A stretch of DNA of 42,794 nt from UBA11524 sp965646445 (lineage in GTDB: Bacteria; Bacillota; Clostridia; Christensenellales; Aristaeellaceae). The stretch spans positions 1 through 42,794 of the forward strand of contig CBFFZW010000034.1 of NCBI GenBank assembly GCA_965646445.1, written 5' to 3'. Below, piece by piece: positions 31,999 to 40,309 of this stretch (position 1 is its first letter; each line of letters opens with the position of its first letter). Below the pieces are notes generated by a model. It searched no databases, was not told the DNA's origin, and saw only the letters and a program-made list of their open reading frames with translations. Made by a program: the position numbers and the translations under genes.

Positions 31999-32145
31999 CG
32001 AAAATCGGTGACATGTGCGGCGATTTTTCGTGCTTTTTTCGTCAGAAAAAGCTAACCTTACCACGAACGAACGGAGAAGTAGCCATTCGACCAGTGAGTG
32101 AGTGCAGAAAAATGCTCAACAAAAGTGCATATGCCACTTTTGTGA
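31999..32145 (+). repeat. Dispersed structured repeat, copy 3, in a 406-bp gap
   Basis: A diverged copy: CGAAAATCG/CGATTTTTCG outer pair, a hairpin at 32031-32051 where both arms differ from copies 1 and 2 but still pair (GCTTTTT with AAAAAGC), CACGAACGAACGG, ATTCGACCAGTGAGTGAGTGCA, and a terminal hairpin ACAAAAGTG (32119-32127) with CACTTTTGT (32135-32143). The rest of 31925-32330 has no gene; a GGGGTC/GACCCC hairpin lies at about 32196-32222. No promoter for the URO-D gene is evident. Confidence 0.8.
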
Positions 32146-32330
32146 CACCCCCTCAATCGAGGCCCTTCTGCTTCCCCTCCCCTCAACGACCGCGCGGGGT
32201 CACATCGGGTTGAATCGACCCCAAGAATGAGCGAAATTCGGTGGAACATACGGCCCTTTTGTGTTATTTTTCATATAACGGTCACAGAAAAGCCATCGCT
32301 GAAGCGCCGACAACGCATAGGAGGATTTGT

Positions 32331-33287
32331 ATGAACAAGAGAGAACGGGTTATCGCAGCCTTCCAGGGGAAAGAAACCGATCACGTCCCGGTATGTATGT
32401 GGCAGCATGTGCCACCGGAATACTGGGATGACGATGACCGCTTTGCCGAGTACCAGATTCGTGCCTACAGGAATACGGACGTGGACTTTATAAAGCTTTC
32501 CGCTGATAAGTACTTCTGCTGGCCCGCTCCGGCGCTGGACGGCATCACCGGTGCCGACGAATTGTACAACATCCAGCCCCTGGGCGCGGATCATCCCTTT
32601 ATCCGAGGCCAGATTGAGCGCACCAAGAAAATCATTCAGGGTCTGAACGGAGAATGCGTCGCCCTGTACCTGATCTTTGCTCCCATCTGCTATCTGCGCC
32701 TGCAGGTGGGTTATCCCATGATGATGAAGCTGATTCGCGAGGATCCCAAGGCCATGATGCACGCCTGCGACGTCATCGCGCAGGACGTGAAGCACCTGGT
32801 GCGCGGCATCATTGAGGAGGCCGGCGCGGACGGCATCTTCTTCAGTGTGCAGAACGCCGAGGAAAATCGCTTTACCTTCGACGAGTACCGGGCCTGGATC
32901 ACCCCCAGCGAAAAGTCCGTGCTGGATTACGCCAACACCCTCAGCGACATGAACGCCATCCATCTGTGCGCGTGGGAGGAGATTCCCAACCGCCTGTCCG
33001 TGTGGGCCGACTACAAGACCGCCGTGGTCAGCTGGTCCCGGTTCATTGATATCCAGGACATTCAGGAGGCCAAGAAGCACTTTGGCTGCACGGTTTGGGG
33101 CGGCTTTGACAACCGTCCGGGTACCACCCTTTATACCGCCAGCCGTGAGGAGCTGGAGCAGGAAGTCCGCTCGATGATCGCCCAGGGCGGCAAAGCCGGC
33201 TACATTCTGGGCGCGGACTGCAGCATTCACAACGACCTTCCTGAGGAAAGAATCCGCTGGGTTGTCGAGGCGGCGCGCAGAATCTGA
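32331..33287 (+). CDS. Uroporphyrinogen decarboxylase (URO-D)-family protein
   Basis: A 318-residue protein with the URO-D barrel fold pattern: MNKRERVIAAFQGKETDHVPV at the start (here through Val21), central YLIFAPICYLRLQ and EEAGADGIFFSVQNAE, and C-terminal TVWGGFDNRPGTTL and YILGADCSIHNDLPEERIRW. The sequence is closer to the MtaA/CmuA-like methyltransferase-type branch, found scattered in sugar loci, than to true HemE; no haem or corrinoid genes are nearby. Its reaction is therefore unknown. The ATG at 32331 follows AGGAGG. It sits between the GH112 gene and a sugar importer, and is ended by the terminator at 33318. Confidence 0.8.
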   Translation: MNKRERVIAAFQGKETDHVPVCMWQHVPPEYWDDDDRFAEYQIRAYRNTDVDFIKLSADKYFCWPAPALDGITGADELYNIQPLGADHPFIRGQIERTKKIIQGLNGECVALYLIFAPICYLRLQVGYPMMMKLIREDPKAMMHACDVIAQDVKHLVRGIIEEAGADGIFFSVQNAEENRFTFDEYRAWITPSEKSVLDYANTLSDMNAIHLCAWEEIPNRLSVWADYKTAVVSWSRFIDIQDIQEAKKHFGCTVWGGFDNRPGTTLYTASREELEQEVRSMIAQGGKAGYILGADCSIHNDLPEERIRWVVEAARRI

Positions 33288-33317
33288 TGGCTGCCGCATT
33301 GGAAAGGCACTGAATTG

Positions 33318-33368
33318 CCGCCCGGCGTTGGACTGCTGCGACCGTCCGATGCCGGGCGGATTTCGTTC
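33318..33368 (+). terminator. Probable terminator after the URO-D gene
   Basis: 15-bp stem with two G-U pairs (33318-33332 with 33345-33359), 12-nt loop, then ATTTCGTT; the T run is poor. Confidence 0.6.
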
Positions 33369-33592
33369 AGACCAGCCCGGCGGCGAGCCTCCGACAGGCT
33401 GGAAGTTGTCAGCAAACGACGGCGATTTTCGGGCGGCCGCCGCAGGGCGCTGAGGGCCTGCTCCTATGGAAATGATCGTTTCTGCATGTTTTTTGCTTTA
33501 TTTCATCTTTTTTGAATTGCATATTATGCTGTATGATTTAAGTATGAAAAAGCACATTTTATACATGAATTGATGAAAGGGAGAGAACATGG
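33369..33592 (+). promoter_or_regulatory. AT-rich leader of the sugar ABC importer operon
   Basis: No gene. A 13-base piece identical to the dispersed repeat (ACGGCGATTTTCG at 33419-33431) lies near its start. From 33480 on it is strongly AT-rich and must hold the importer promoter: TTGAAT at 33512 and TATGAT at 33532 are candidates but only 14 nt apart, so an activator-dependent promoter is possible. Confidence 0.35.
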
Positions 33593-34558
33593 ATGAAGAA
33601 TAATACAGCGATTGACCGTCCTGTACTCGCACCATCCAGGGGAAAGCGCATGCTTCGCCAGCTGGTGGAGTACCGCTATCTGCATCTGATGGTCATCCCC
33701 GGCATCATCTTCTTCCTGGTGTTTAAGTATGTGCCCATGTACGGCATCATCATTGCCTTCAAAAACTACAAGGGCGCTGCGGGCGGCTTCAGCGCGATTA
33801 TGAGCGCGCCGTGGATCGGCTTCAAGAACTTTGAGACCTTCTTCAAGTCCCTGTACTGCGAGCGCGTTTTCAAGAACACCATTTACCTGAGCCTCCTGCG
33901 GCTGATCTTCAGCTTCCCCGCGCCCATCCTGCTGGCGCTGCTGATTAACGAGATCCGCAGGAACTGGTTCAAGCGCACGGTGCAGACCATCACCTACATG
34001 CCCTATTTCCTCAGCTGGGTGGTGGTCGCCGGGTTGCTGAACACCATGCTTTCCCCGGATAACGGCGCCATCAACACGCTGATTAAAATGTCAGGCGGCC
34101 AGCCCATCTACTTCCTGACCTCCAAGCAGTGGTTCCGCCCGATCCTGATTATCTCGGAGATTTGGAAGAACATTGGCTACGGCTCCATCGTTTACCTGGC
34201 GGCCATCACCAGCATCGACCAGGAGCAGTACGAGGCGGCCCGCGTGGACGGCGCCAACAAGCTGCAGCAGATCCTGCACATCACGCTTCCCGCGCTGTCG
34301 GAGATCATCGCCATCATGCTGATCCTGCAGGTGGGCAAGATGTTCGACGATAACTTCGACCAGATTTTCAACCTGTACAGCGCGTCGGTCTACGAGGTCG
34401 CGGATGTGTTTGAGACCTACGTTTACCGCAACGGTATCCAGCAGTCGAAGTTCTCCTACTCGGCGGCCGTGGGCCTGGTCAAGAGCGTGCTTGCCCTCGC
34501 GATGATTATGTTCTCCAACAAGGCCAGCCGCAAACTGGGTGCGCAGGGCCTGTTCTAA
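33593..34558 (+). CDS. Carbohydrate ABC importer permease, LplB type
   Basis: A 321-residue inner-membrane permease with six hydrophobic segments and a leading basic tail. The EAA loop that docks the ATPase reads EQYEAARVDGANKLQQ (about residues 212-227). Features such as MLRQLVEYRYLHLMVIPGIIFF and KYVPMYGIIIAFKNYK (both near the N-terminus, quoted in part) mark the LplB subgroup of CUT1 importers. The ATG at 33593 follows AAGGGAG. It is the first gene of permease-permease-binding protein, and brings in an oligosaccharide; no ATPase gene lies in the operon, so a shared MsmX-like ATPase elsewhere is expected. Confidence 0.93.
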   Translation: MKNNTAIDRPVLAPSRGKRMLRQLVEYRYLHLMVIPGIIFFLVFKYVPMYGIIIAFKNYKGAAGGFSAIMSAPWIGFKNFETFFKSLYCERVFKNTIYLSLLRLIFSFPAPILLALLINEIRRNWFKRTVQTITYMPYFLSWVVVAGLLNTMLSPDNGAINTLIKMSGGQPIYFLTSKQWFRPILIISEIWKNIGYGSIVYLAAITSIDQEQYEAARVDGANKLQQILHITLPALSEIIAIMLILQVGKMFDDNFDQIFNLYSASVYEVADVFETYVYRNGIQQSKFSYSAAVGLVKSVLALAMIMFSNKASRKLGAQGLF

Positions 34559-34576
34559 GGAAAGGAGGGACTTGCC

Positions 34577-35458
34577 ATGAACGGTACGATGACCAAGGGC
34601 GACAGAATCTTTAACGTCATCAACAACATCGTGATGGTGCTGCTGTGCGCCGCCATGATTTACCCGGTCTTGTTTGTGGTCGGACGGTCTGTAACGCCTG
34701 AAATCGAGCGTGCGCTGCACCCGCTGCGCCTGATTCCCTCCACCCTGGACTGGTCTGGCTACAGCTTTATTCTGTCCTCGGGCTCCAACATCGTCAACTC
34801 CTACATGACGACCATCTCGCGCACCGTCATCGGTACGTCGCTGAACGTGGTCTTTACCATGCTGCTGGCCTATCCGCTGTCCAAGCGGTACTACCCTCTG
34901 CGCAAGCCGCTGACGGCGATGATCGTCTTCACCATGTGGTTCTCCGGCGGCCTGATTCCCAGCTTCCTGCTGAACAAGTCCCTGGGGCTGCTCAACAACT
35001 TCTGGGTTTACATCCTGCCCGGCCTGGTCAATCCCTTCAACATGATCGTGCTGCGCAACTTTTTCTCCCAGGTGCCCGATTCCCTGGAGGAGTCGGCCAA
35101 GCTGGACGGCGCCAACGATCTGCGGGTGTTCTTCTCCATTTACCTGCCGCTGTCCACCGCGTCGCTGGCGACCATCACGCTGTTTTACGCGGTGTATCAC
35201 TGGAACATGTGGTTTGACTCCATGCTCTACATGAACAAAAAGGAAATGTGGACCATGCAGTACACCCTGCGCCAGCTGATCGACTCGGCCACCGTCACCG
35301 ACATCACCGTGGTGGGCTCCAGCATGGACTTCATTCCCCCGGCGGAAACCGTGCGCATGGCCACCATCGTCATCGCCACCGTTCCCATCCTGTGCGTCTA
35401 CCCCTTCCTGCAAAAGTACTTTGTCAAGGGTATGCTGGTGGGTTCGGTCAAGGGCTGA
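34577..35458 (+). CDS. Carbohydrate ABC importer permease, YtcP type
   Basis: A 293-residue partner permease of the YtcP/AraQ group with six membrane segments. The EAA loop is DSLEESAKLDGANDLR (about 168-183). LLAYPLSKRYYPLRKPL and MWFSGGLIPSFLLNKSLGL (in part) are typical of the subgroup that pairs with LplB. It starts 18 nt after the first permease with AAAGGAGGG upstream. It forms the membrane channel with the LplB-type subunit. Confidence 0.93.
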   Translation: MNGTMTKGDRIFNVINNIVMVLLCAAMIYPVLFVVGRSVTPEIERALHPLRLIPSTLDWSGYSFILSSGSNIVNSYMTTISRTVIGTSLNVVFTMLLAYPLSKRYYPLRKPLTAMIVFTMWFSGGLIPSFLLNKSLGLLNNFWVYILPGLVNPFNMIVLRNFFSQVPDSLEESAKLDGANDLRVFFSIYLPLSTASLATITLFYAVYHWNMWFDSMLYMNKKEMWTMQYTLRQLIDSATVTDITVVGSSMDFIPPAETVRMATIVIATVPILCVYPFLQKYFVKGMLVGSVKG

Positions 35459-35517
35459 TGACCGACTGCTTTGGCTCTCAGGGCATCTGCCCTGAAGATA
35501 GATTCAAGGAGGTAACC

Positions 35518-37059
35518 ATGATGAAGAAACTGGTCTCTCTGGTACTCGCGGTCGCAATGCTGCTGAGCCTGACCGCCGCTGCTTTCGCTGAGCAGACGGA
35601 ACCCGCTCGCTTCGTGATCCGCTCCAACTCCAACAAGGAGAACAAGACGGAAAACGACAAGATCAAGGCTTTGATCGAGGAGAAATCCGGCATCAAGTTC
35701 GAGGTCATCGTTGTGGCGGAAAACACCTGGAATGACAAGGTGAACGTCATGATCGCCGGCTCCGAAAAGTTTGATACCCTCAACCTGACCGCCGGCGGCG
35801 GCGTGTGGGCGAACTATGCCTCCAACGGCGCCATCCAGCCCTACTCTCAGGAGCTGCTGGATACCTATCTGCCCGACGTGATGGCCATGATCCCCGAGGA
35901 AGCCTGGATTCCCTGCAAGGACGCCCAGGGCAACATCTGGGCGCTGCCCCGTCACGAGACCTTCACCGCCGGCGGCGTGCCCTCCATCCGCACCGACTGG
36001 CTGGAGAAGCTGAACATGGAAATGCCCACCACCCTGGCCGAGCTGGAAGCCTATTTCGAGGGCGTCAAGACCACGGACGTGAACGGCAACGGCGACCCCA
36101 ACGATGAGTATGGCTACATCCCCTACTTCCAGAGCCTGTTCTCCGGCCCCCTGCATGTGTACTACCTGGGCACCAAGGGCGACTGCAACGACGTGGACCG
36201 CTTCCTGGACGAGGACGGCACCGTGAAGCCCTGGTATATGCACAAGAACGCCTGGGCGCTGGTCAGCAAGGCTGCTGAGTGGTACCAGAAGGGCTACATC
36301 AACCAGGATTACCTGACCATGACCAACGAGACCGCCAACGACATGGGCGCCACCGACCGCATCGGCATGTGCTCCGGCTGGTACAACATGGGCCTGCAGG
36401 GCACCGAGCGCCTGGTGAATGCCAACCCCGACAGCACCTGCTCCTGGGCCGCCATCCCCAACTTCACCGATGCTCCCAGCGGCGTGAACGCCTGGGGCGG
36501 CAACCCCATCTACATGGCTGAGGTCGCGCTGTCCGCTACCTCCGAGGATCCCCAGTGGGCGCTGAAGCTGATTAACTGGATCTTCGAGTCCCAGGACAAC
36601 TACATGCTGGCCACCTACGGCATCCAGGACGATCACTGGATCCTGTCCGAGGACGGCGAAACCTTCACCCAGCCCGAAGGCGCCACCGACCGCTACATGC
36701 TGGAGTATCAGCTCCTTGAGTGGTACGACTACAACAAGTATCCCGAACCCCTGGTGTCCAAGGAGAACTCCACCTGGCGCGGCTACACCGCCTGGGAGAT
36801 GCGCAACCAGATCGACAACGGCATCAAGGCCATTCCTCCCTTCGACTACTATGTGCCCTACGATCTCAACAACACCGACGCTGAATTCCTGACCGACGAC
36901 GCCACCACCCTGATTAAGGAAGCCATGGAAAAGGCGCTGGTGGGCGAGCTGACCGAGGAGCAGTGGAACGAGACCGTGAATACTGCCTGGGAAATCGACG
37001 GCCAGATCCGCAGCGCTGTTTGGACCGAGCAGTACAACAACTTCGTCAACGCCGACTAA
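35518..37059 (+). CDS. Extracellular solute-binding protein of the sugar ABC importer, no lipobox
   Basis: A 513-residue family 1 (LplA/YtcQ-like) binding protein with a signal peptide (residues 1-24: MMKK, hydrophobic core, cleavage after AFA). Unlike most Gram-positive binding proteins there is no cysteine in the first 50 residues and so no lipobox; it should be released or held in another way. Mature part: FEVIVVAENTWNDKVNVMIAG, ALPRHETFTAGG, VNGNGDPNDEYGY (calcium-site-like segment) and WIFESQDN. Codon use is very uniform (nearly all AAG, CTG and ATC), which points to high expression. The ATG at 35518 is preceded by AAGGAGG. Third gene of the importer operon, 59 nt after the second permease. 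Confidence 0.9.
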   Translation: MMKKLVSLVLAVAMLLSLTAAAFAEQTEPARFVIRSNSNKENKTENDKIKALIEEKSGIKFEVIVVAENTWNDKVNVMIAGSEKFDTLNLTAGGGVWANYASNGAIQPYSQELLDTYLPDVMAMIPEEAWIPCKDAQGNIWALPRHETFTAGGVPSIRTDWLEKLNMEMPTTLAELEAYFEGVKTTDVNGNGDPNDEYGYIPYFQSLFSGPLHVYYLGTKGDCNDVDRFLDEDGTVKPWYMHKNAWALVSKAAEWYQKGYINQDYLTMTNETANDMGATDRIGMCSGWYNMGLQGTERLVNANPDSTCSWAAIPNFTDAPSGVNAWGGNPIYMAEVALSATSEDPQWALKLINWIFESQDNYMLATYGIQDDHWILSEDGETFTQPEGATDRYMLEYQLLEWYDYNKYPEPLVSKENSTWRGYTAWEMRNQIDNGIKAIPPFDYYVPYDLNNTDAEFLTDDATTLIKEAMEKALVGELTEEQWNETVNTAWEIDGQIRSAVWTEQYNNFVNAD

Positions 37060-37100
37060 TCAGCAAAGCGGCGGTTGAAGCCCCATAGCCCCAATGGACC

Positions 37101-37136
37101 GGGCCGTGCCTTTGGGTATGGTTCGGCCCTCTTTCG
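37101..37136 (+). terminator. Probable terminator of the sugar importer operon
   Basis: GGGCCG (37101-37106) with CGGCCC (37124-37129), a few further inner pairs, then TCTTTCG. Weak T run. Confidence 0.5.
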
Positions 37137-37163
37137 TACATCGGGCGAGGGCGGGCACACCGC

Positions 37164-37192
37164 TTGACCCCGATCCACATTCGCGGTATGCT
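37164..37192 (+). promoter_or_regulatory. Promoter of the Gld-like exporter operon
   Basis: TTGACC (37164-37169) and TATGCT (37187-37192), 17-nt spacer, about 42 nt before the first start codon. Confidence 0.7.
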
Positions 37193-37233
37193 TATGCAAC
37201 CCCCTATTATATGACGGAAAGGACGGCCCGACG

Positions 37234-38178
37234 ATGCTTCAGCTGGATCGAGTTGTCAAAAAGTATCAGAATCACACGGCCTTGCGGGGGCTCACCTGCG
37301 CCGTCAGCCGCGGACAGGTGGTGGGCCTGCTGGGCGCCAACGGCGCGGGCAAGTCCACCGCCATGAACATGATCGCCGGGTACTTTGCCCCGACCTCAGG
37401 CACGATCTCCTGGGACGGGACGAATATCGCCCGGCTGGGCGCGGCGTACCAGGGCGAGGTGGGTTATCTGCCCGAGATACCGCCGCTGCACCCGGAGCTG
37501 ACCGTGCGGGAATCCATGGAGTACGCCTGCGGGCTGAAGCGCATCCGCCGCGACAAGCGCCGTGGGCATATCGACCGGCTGTGCGAGATGACCGGCGTGG
37601 CCGATCGGATGAACATGACCACGCGGAGCCTGTCGAAGGGCTACAAGCAGCGCGTCGGCTTGGCGCAGGCCCTGGTGGGCGATCCCGGGCTGATTATTCT
37701 GGATGAGCCCACCGCCGGCCTGGACCCGGAGCAGATCATCGCCGTGCGGGAGCTGATTCGCGAGCTGGGAAAGCAGCATGCCGTGATTCTGTCCAGCCAT
37801 ATCCTGTCCGAAATTGACGACATTTGCGCTTCTCTGCTGATCCTGCGCAAGGGCGAGATGGTCGCCTCCGGCACCATTGCCGAGATCGCCGCGCAGGTGC
37901 CCCGCCAGGAGCACAGGCTGCGCGTCCGCACCTCAGGCGACCGTGCCCGGGAGGCGCTGTGCGCGCTGCCGGAGGTGACGGATGTCCAGGCGCTTGCGCC
38001 CCGGGAGCAGGGCTGGCAGGAATGGCTCGTGCTCTCCCGCGCTGATGTCGCCGCGCAGGTACCGCAGGCGCTGTACGGCGTCCAGGCATCGCTGCGCATG
38101 CTCTACCCCATGGACGTGGATCTGGAGGACATCTTCATGAAGCTGATGCAGGGGGAGGGTGAACCGTGCAAAGCGTGA
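37234..38178 (+). CDS. ABC-2 type exporter ATPase (GldA-like)
   Basis: A 314-residue ABC ATPase. Walker A GANGAGKST (34-42), a Q-loop region GYLPEIPPLHPELTV, signature LSKGYKQRVGLAQALVG (about 129-145), Walker B LIILDEPTAGLDP (about 150-162) and the H-loop His in SSHILSEID. The last 90 residues are the extra domain of the CcmA/GldA type. With the following three genes it makes the GldA-GldF-GldG-like set, which in Bacteroidetes is linked to gliding but in Clostridia is of unknown cargo. AAAGGA lies before the ATG. Confidence 0.9.
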   Translation: MLQLDRVVKKYQNHTALRGLTCAVSRGQVVGLLGANGAGKSTAMNMIAGYFAPTSGTISWDGTNIARLGAAYQGEVGYLPEIPPLHPELTVRESMEYACGLKRIRRDKRRGHIDRLCEMTGVADRMNMTTRSLSKGYKQRVGLAQALVGDPGLIILDEPTAGLDPEQIIAVRELIRELGKQHAVILSSHILSEIDDICASLLILRKGEMVASGTIAEIAAQVPRQEHRLRVRTSGDRAREALCALPEVTDVQALAPREQGWQEWLVLSRADVAAQVPQALYGVQASLRMLYPMDVDLEDIFMKLMQGEGEPCKA

Positions 38179-38885
38179 TTCAAAAGGAGTGGCGCTCCTA
38201 TTTCGCGACGCCCACGGGCTATGTGTTCATCGCCATCTTCTGGCTGCTGGGCGCGGCGTTCTTCCTGCTGTACAACATCCTCGCCGCGTCGGCGGATCTT
38301 TCCTCGCTCTTTGGCAACCTCAGCTACCTGTTTATGCTGATCGTGCCGCTTTTGACCATGCGGCTTTTCAGCGAGGAGCGCCGTCAGAAAACGGATCAGC
38401 TGTATTACTGTGCGCCTACCCCACTCACGCAGGTGGTTCTGGGCAAGTATCTGGCGGCCATGGGCGTGCTGTGCGCATCGCTGGCGGGTACAGGGCTGTA
38501 TGTGCTGATTCTTGCGCTGCGGGTGCCGCTTTCATGGGGGATGGTGCTGGCGCATTATCTTGCCTTTGTGCTGCTGGGCGGCTGCTATGTGGCGGTGGGC
38601 CTGTTTGTGAGCGCGCTCGCGGACAGTCAGATCACCGCCGCCATCCTGACGCTGGCTGTGAACATGCTGCTTCAGCTGATTGAGATGTCGTCCGCCACGC
38701 TGGTGACGCCGTTCCTTCCGTTTCTTCCCGCGCTGCTGCAGGGCGTCGCCCTCAACCGGCATTACGCGCAAATCGCCAGCGGCGTTGTCTACCCCACGGA
38801 TATCGGCTACTTTCTGCTTTTCTCCGCGCTGCTGCTCTGCGCCACCGTCTGCGTGCTGACGCGCCGCAAATGCAAAAGGAGGTAA
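38166..38885 (+). CDS. ABC-2 type exporter permease (GldF-like)
   Basis: A 239-residue membrane protein with six hydrophobic segments and the ABC-2 permease pattern (EWRSYFATPTGYVFIAIFW at the start, EERRQKTDQLYYCAPT in the first cytoplasmic loop, typical of GldF). GTG start at 38166, inside the end of the ATPase gene (13-nt overlap) with GGGGAGGGTG upstream. It is the transmembrane partner of the ATPase. Confidence 0.9.
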   Translation: MQSVIQKEWRSYFATPTGYVFIAIFWLLGAAFFLLYNILAASADLSSLFGNLSYLFMLIVPLLTMRLFSEERRQKTDQLYYCAPTPLTQVVLGKYLAAMGVLCASLAGTGLYVLILALRVPLSWGMVLAHYLAFVLLGGCYVAVGLFVSALADSQITAAILTLAVNMLLQLIEMSSATLVTPFLPFLPALLQGVALNRHYAQIASGVVYPTDIGYFLLFSALLLCATVCVLTRRKCKRR

Positions 38886-38890
38886 GCCGT

Positions 38891-40309
38891 ATGAAAGCCT
38901 TTCGTTATTCCGTGCCGATGCGGATGGCCGCGGCGCTGGTGTGCGTCATCCTGATCTGCGCCGGGCTGTATGTGCTTGAAAACCGGGCGGGCATGGTCTG
39001 GGATCTGACCCCCGATCAGCTGACGCGGCTGAGCGAGGGCACGGAGCAAACCCTTGCCGCGCTGGAGGAAACCATCAGCATGCACCTGGTATTCAAGGCG
39101 GAAACCGACTCGGAAACGCGCTGGATGCTGGAAACCCTTGCGGCCAGCTACGCGTGCTCGGGCAGCGTCGCCGTGGATACCATTGATCCCATCGTCGAGC
39201 CGGGCCGAATCCGCGCGTATGCTGAATCCGGCAAGAGCATCGCCGAGGGCTCCGTCATCATTGCCAGTAAGGACGATTCCCGCAGCGTCGTGATCGGCGC
39301 ATCTGAGCTTTACACCTATCGGATGAAGGCGGACGGCAGCTATACCGTGACAGGGCTTGCCGCCGAGCGAAAAATCACAGGCGCTATCCGCACCGTTACG
39401 GGCGGCGAGCGCAGGCAGGCATGGTTCCTGACGGGACACGGCGAGGCCGACATGAGCAGCTGCGCCCAGCTGGTCAGCCGGCTGAGGGAAGAAAACTATG
39501 GCGTGGGGGAAGCGTCGCTGTCCCAGGGCGATGCCCTGCAAAGCGGCGATGTCCTGCTGATCCTGTCGCCCGCGCGCGACCTGACGCGGGAGGAATCCGA
39601 GACGTTGGCGGACTTCCTGCGCGAAGGCGGACGGCTGCTGCTGGCCTGCGACGCCAGCCTGGACATGGCGTCCCTGCCCAGTGTGGCCGAAATCGCGCGC
39701 CGGGTTTCCCTGTCCTTTGAAGACGGCATTGTGGTGGAGGACGAGCGCCGGACGGCGTACTGGATGAATTCGCCGCTGTACCTGATGCCTGCCGTCAACC
39801 GTGAGAGCGAGGCCATCAAGGCCATGCAGGAGGGACAGCGCGTGATTCTTCCGGGGGCGCGCGCCGTTGCCGGGCCGGAAATCCCCTTGTCGGGCTATAC
39901 CTACGAGGCGCTCCTGTCTACCTCCGATCTGGCCTATCTGTGCCCCCTGAGCAGCGCGTCCACGGCCTGGGACAGCAGCATGCCCCGGGGCACGCAGCAG
40001 CTGGCCGTCAGCGTCAGCCACTGGGAGGAGGACGCCGAAATGCGCATGGTGCTGATGGGCAGTCTGTACACGCTGGTGGACAACAGCCTGCTCAACTCCA
40101 CCTACAACCTGGATCTGACGATGAGCCTGGTGGACTACCTGGCGCAGCGGGAAACCCAGCAGAATGTGCCCGTGCGCATGCTGAACGACGATGCCATGCC
40201 CGCGCTGACCGCTCAGGAAACCTGGCGCGTGGTGGCCGCGGTGCTGGCGCTGCCGGTTCTGTGCGTGCTGCTGGGGGCTGCTGTGCTCATCAGGAGGCGA
40301 AAGAAGTGA
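38891..40309 (+). CDS. GldG-like auxiliary ABC protein
   Basis: A 472-residue protein anchored at both ends: an N-terminal membrane segment (about 11-31) and a C-terminal one (about 443-467) followed by RRRKK. The large extracytoplasmic part matches the ABC_transp_aux/GldG domain: FLTGHGEADM, LLILSPARDLTREESETLADFLREGGRLLLACD (in part) resembling a ThuA/GATase-like fold. The start at 38891 follows AAAAGGAGG; an ATG 21 nt upstream lies within the GldF-like gene. It overlaps the next start (GTGA at 40306). Confidence 0.85.
   Translation: MKAFRYSVPMRMAAALVCVILICAGLYVLENRAGMVWDLTPDQLTRLSEGTEQTLAALEETISMHLVFKAETDSETRWMLETLAASYACSGSVAVDTIDPIVEPGRIRAYAESGKSIAEGSVIIASKDDSRSVVIGASELYTYRMKADGSYTVTGLAAERKITGAIRTVTGGERRQAWFLTGHGEADMSSCAQLVSRLREENYGVGEASLSQGDALQSGDVLLILSPARDLTREESETLADFLREGGRLLLACDASLDMASLPSVAEIARRVSLSFEDGIVVEDERRTAYWMNSPLYLMPAVNRESEAIKAMQEGQRVILPGARAVAGPEIPLSGYTYEALLSTSDLAYLCPLSSASTAWDSSMPRGTQQLAVSVSHWEEDAEMRMVLMGSLYTLVDNSLLNSTYNLDLTMSLVDYLAQRETQQNVPVRMLNDDAMPALTAQETWRVVAAVLALPVLCVLLGAAVLIRRRKK

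Noticed and set aside
32331..33287. hemE (haem synthesis) annotation for the URO-D-family gene
   Set aside because: No haem genes nearby, sugar-locus context, and shorter, divergent sequence.
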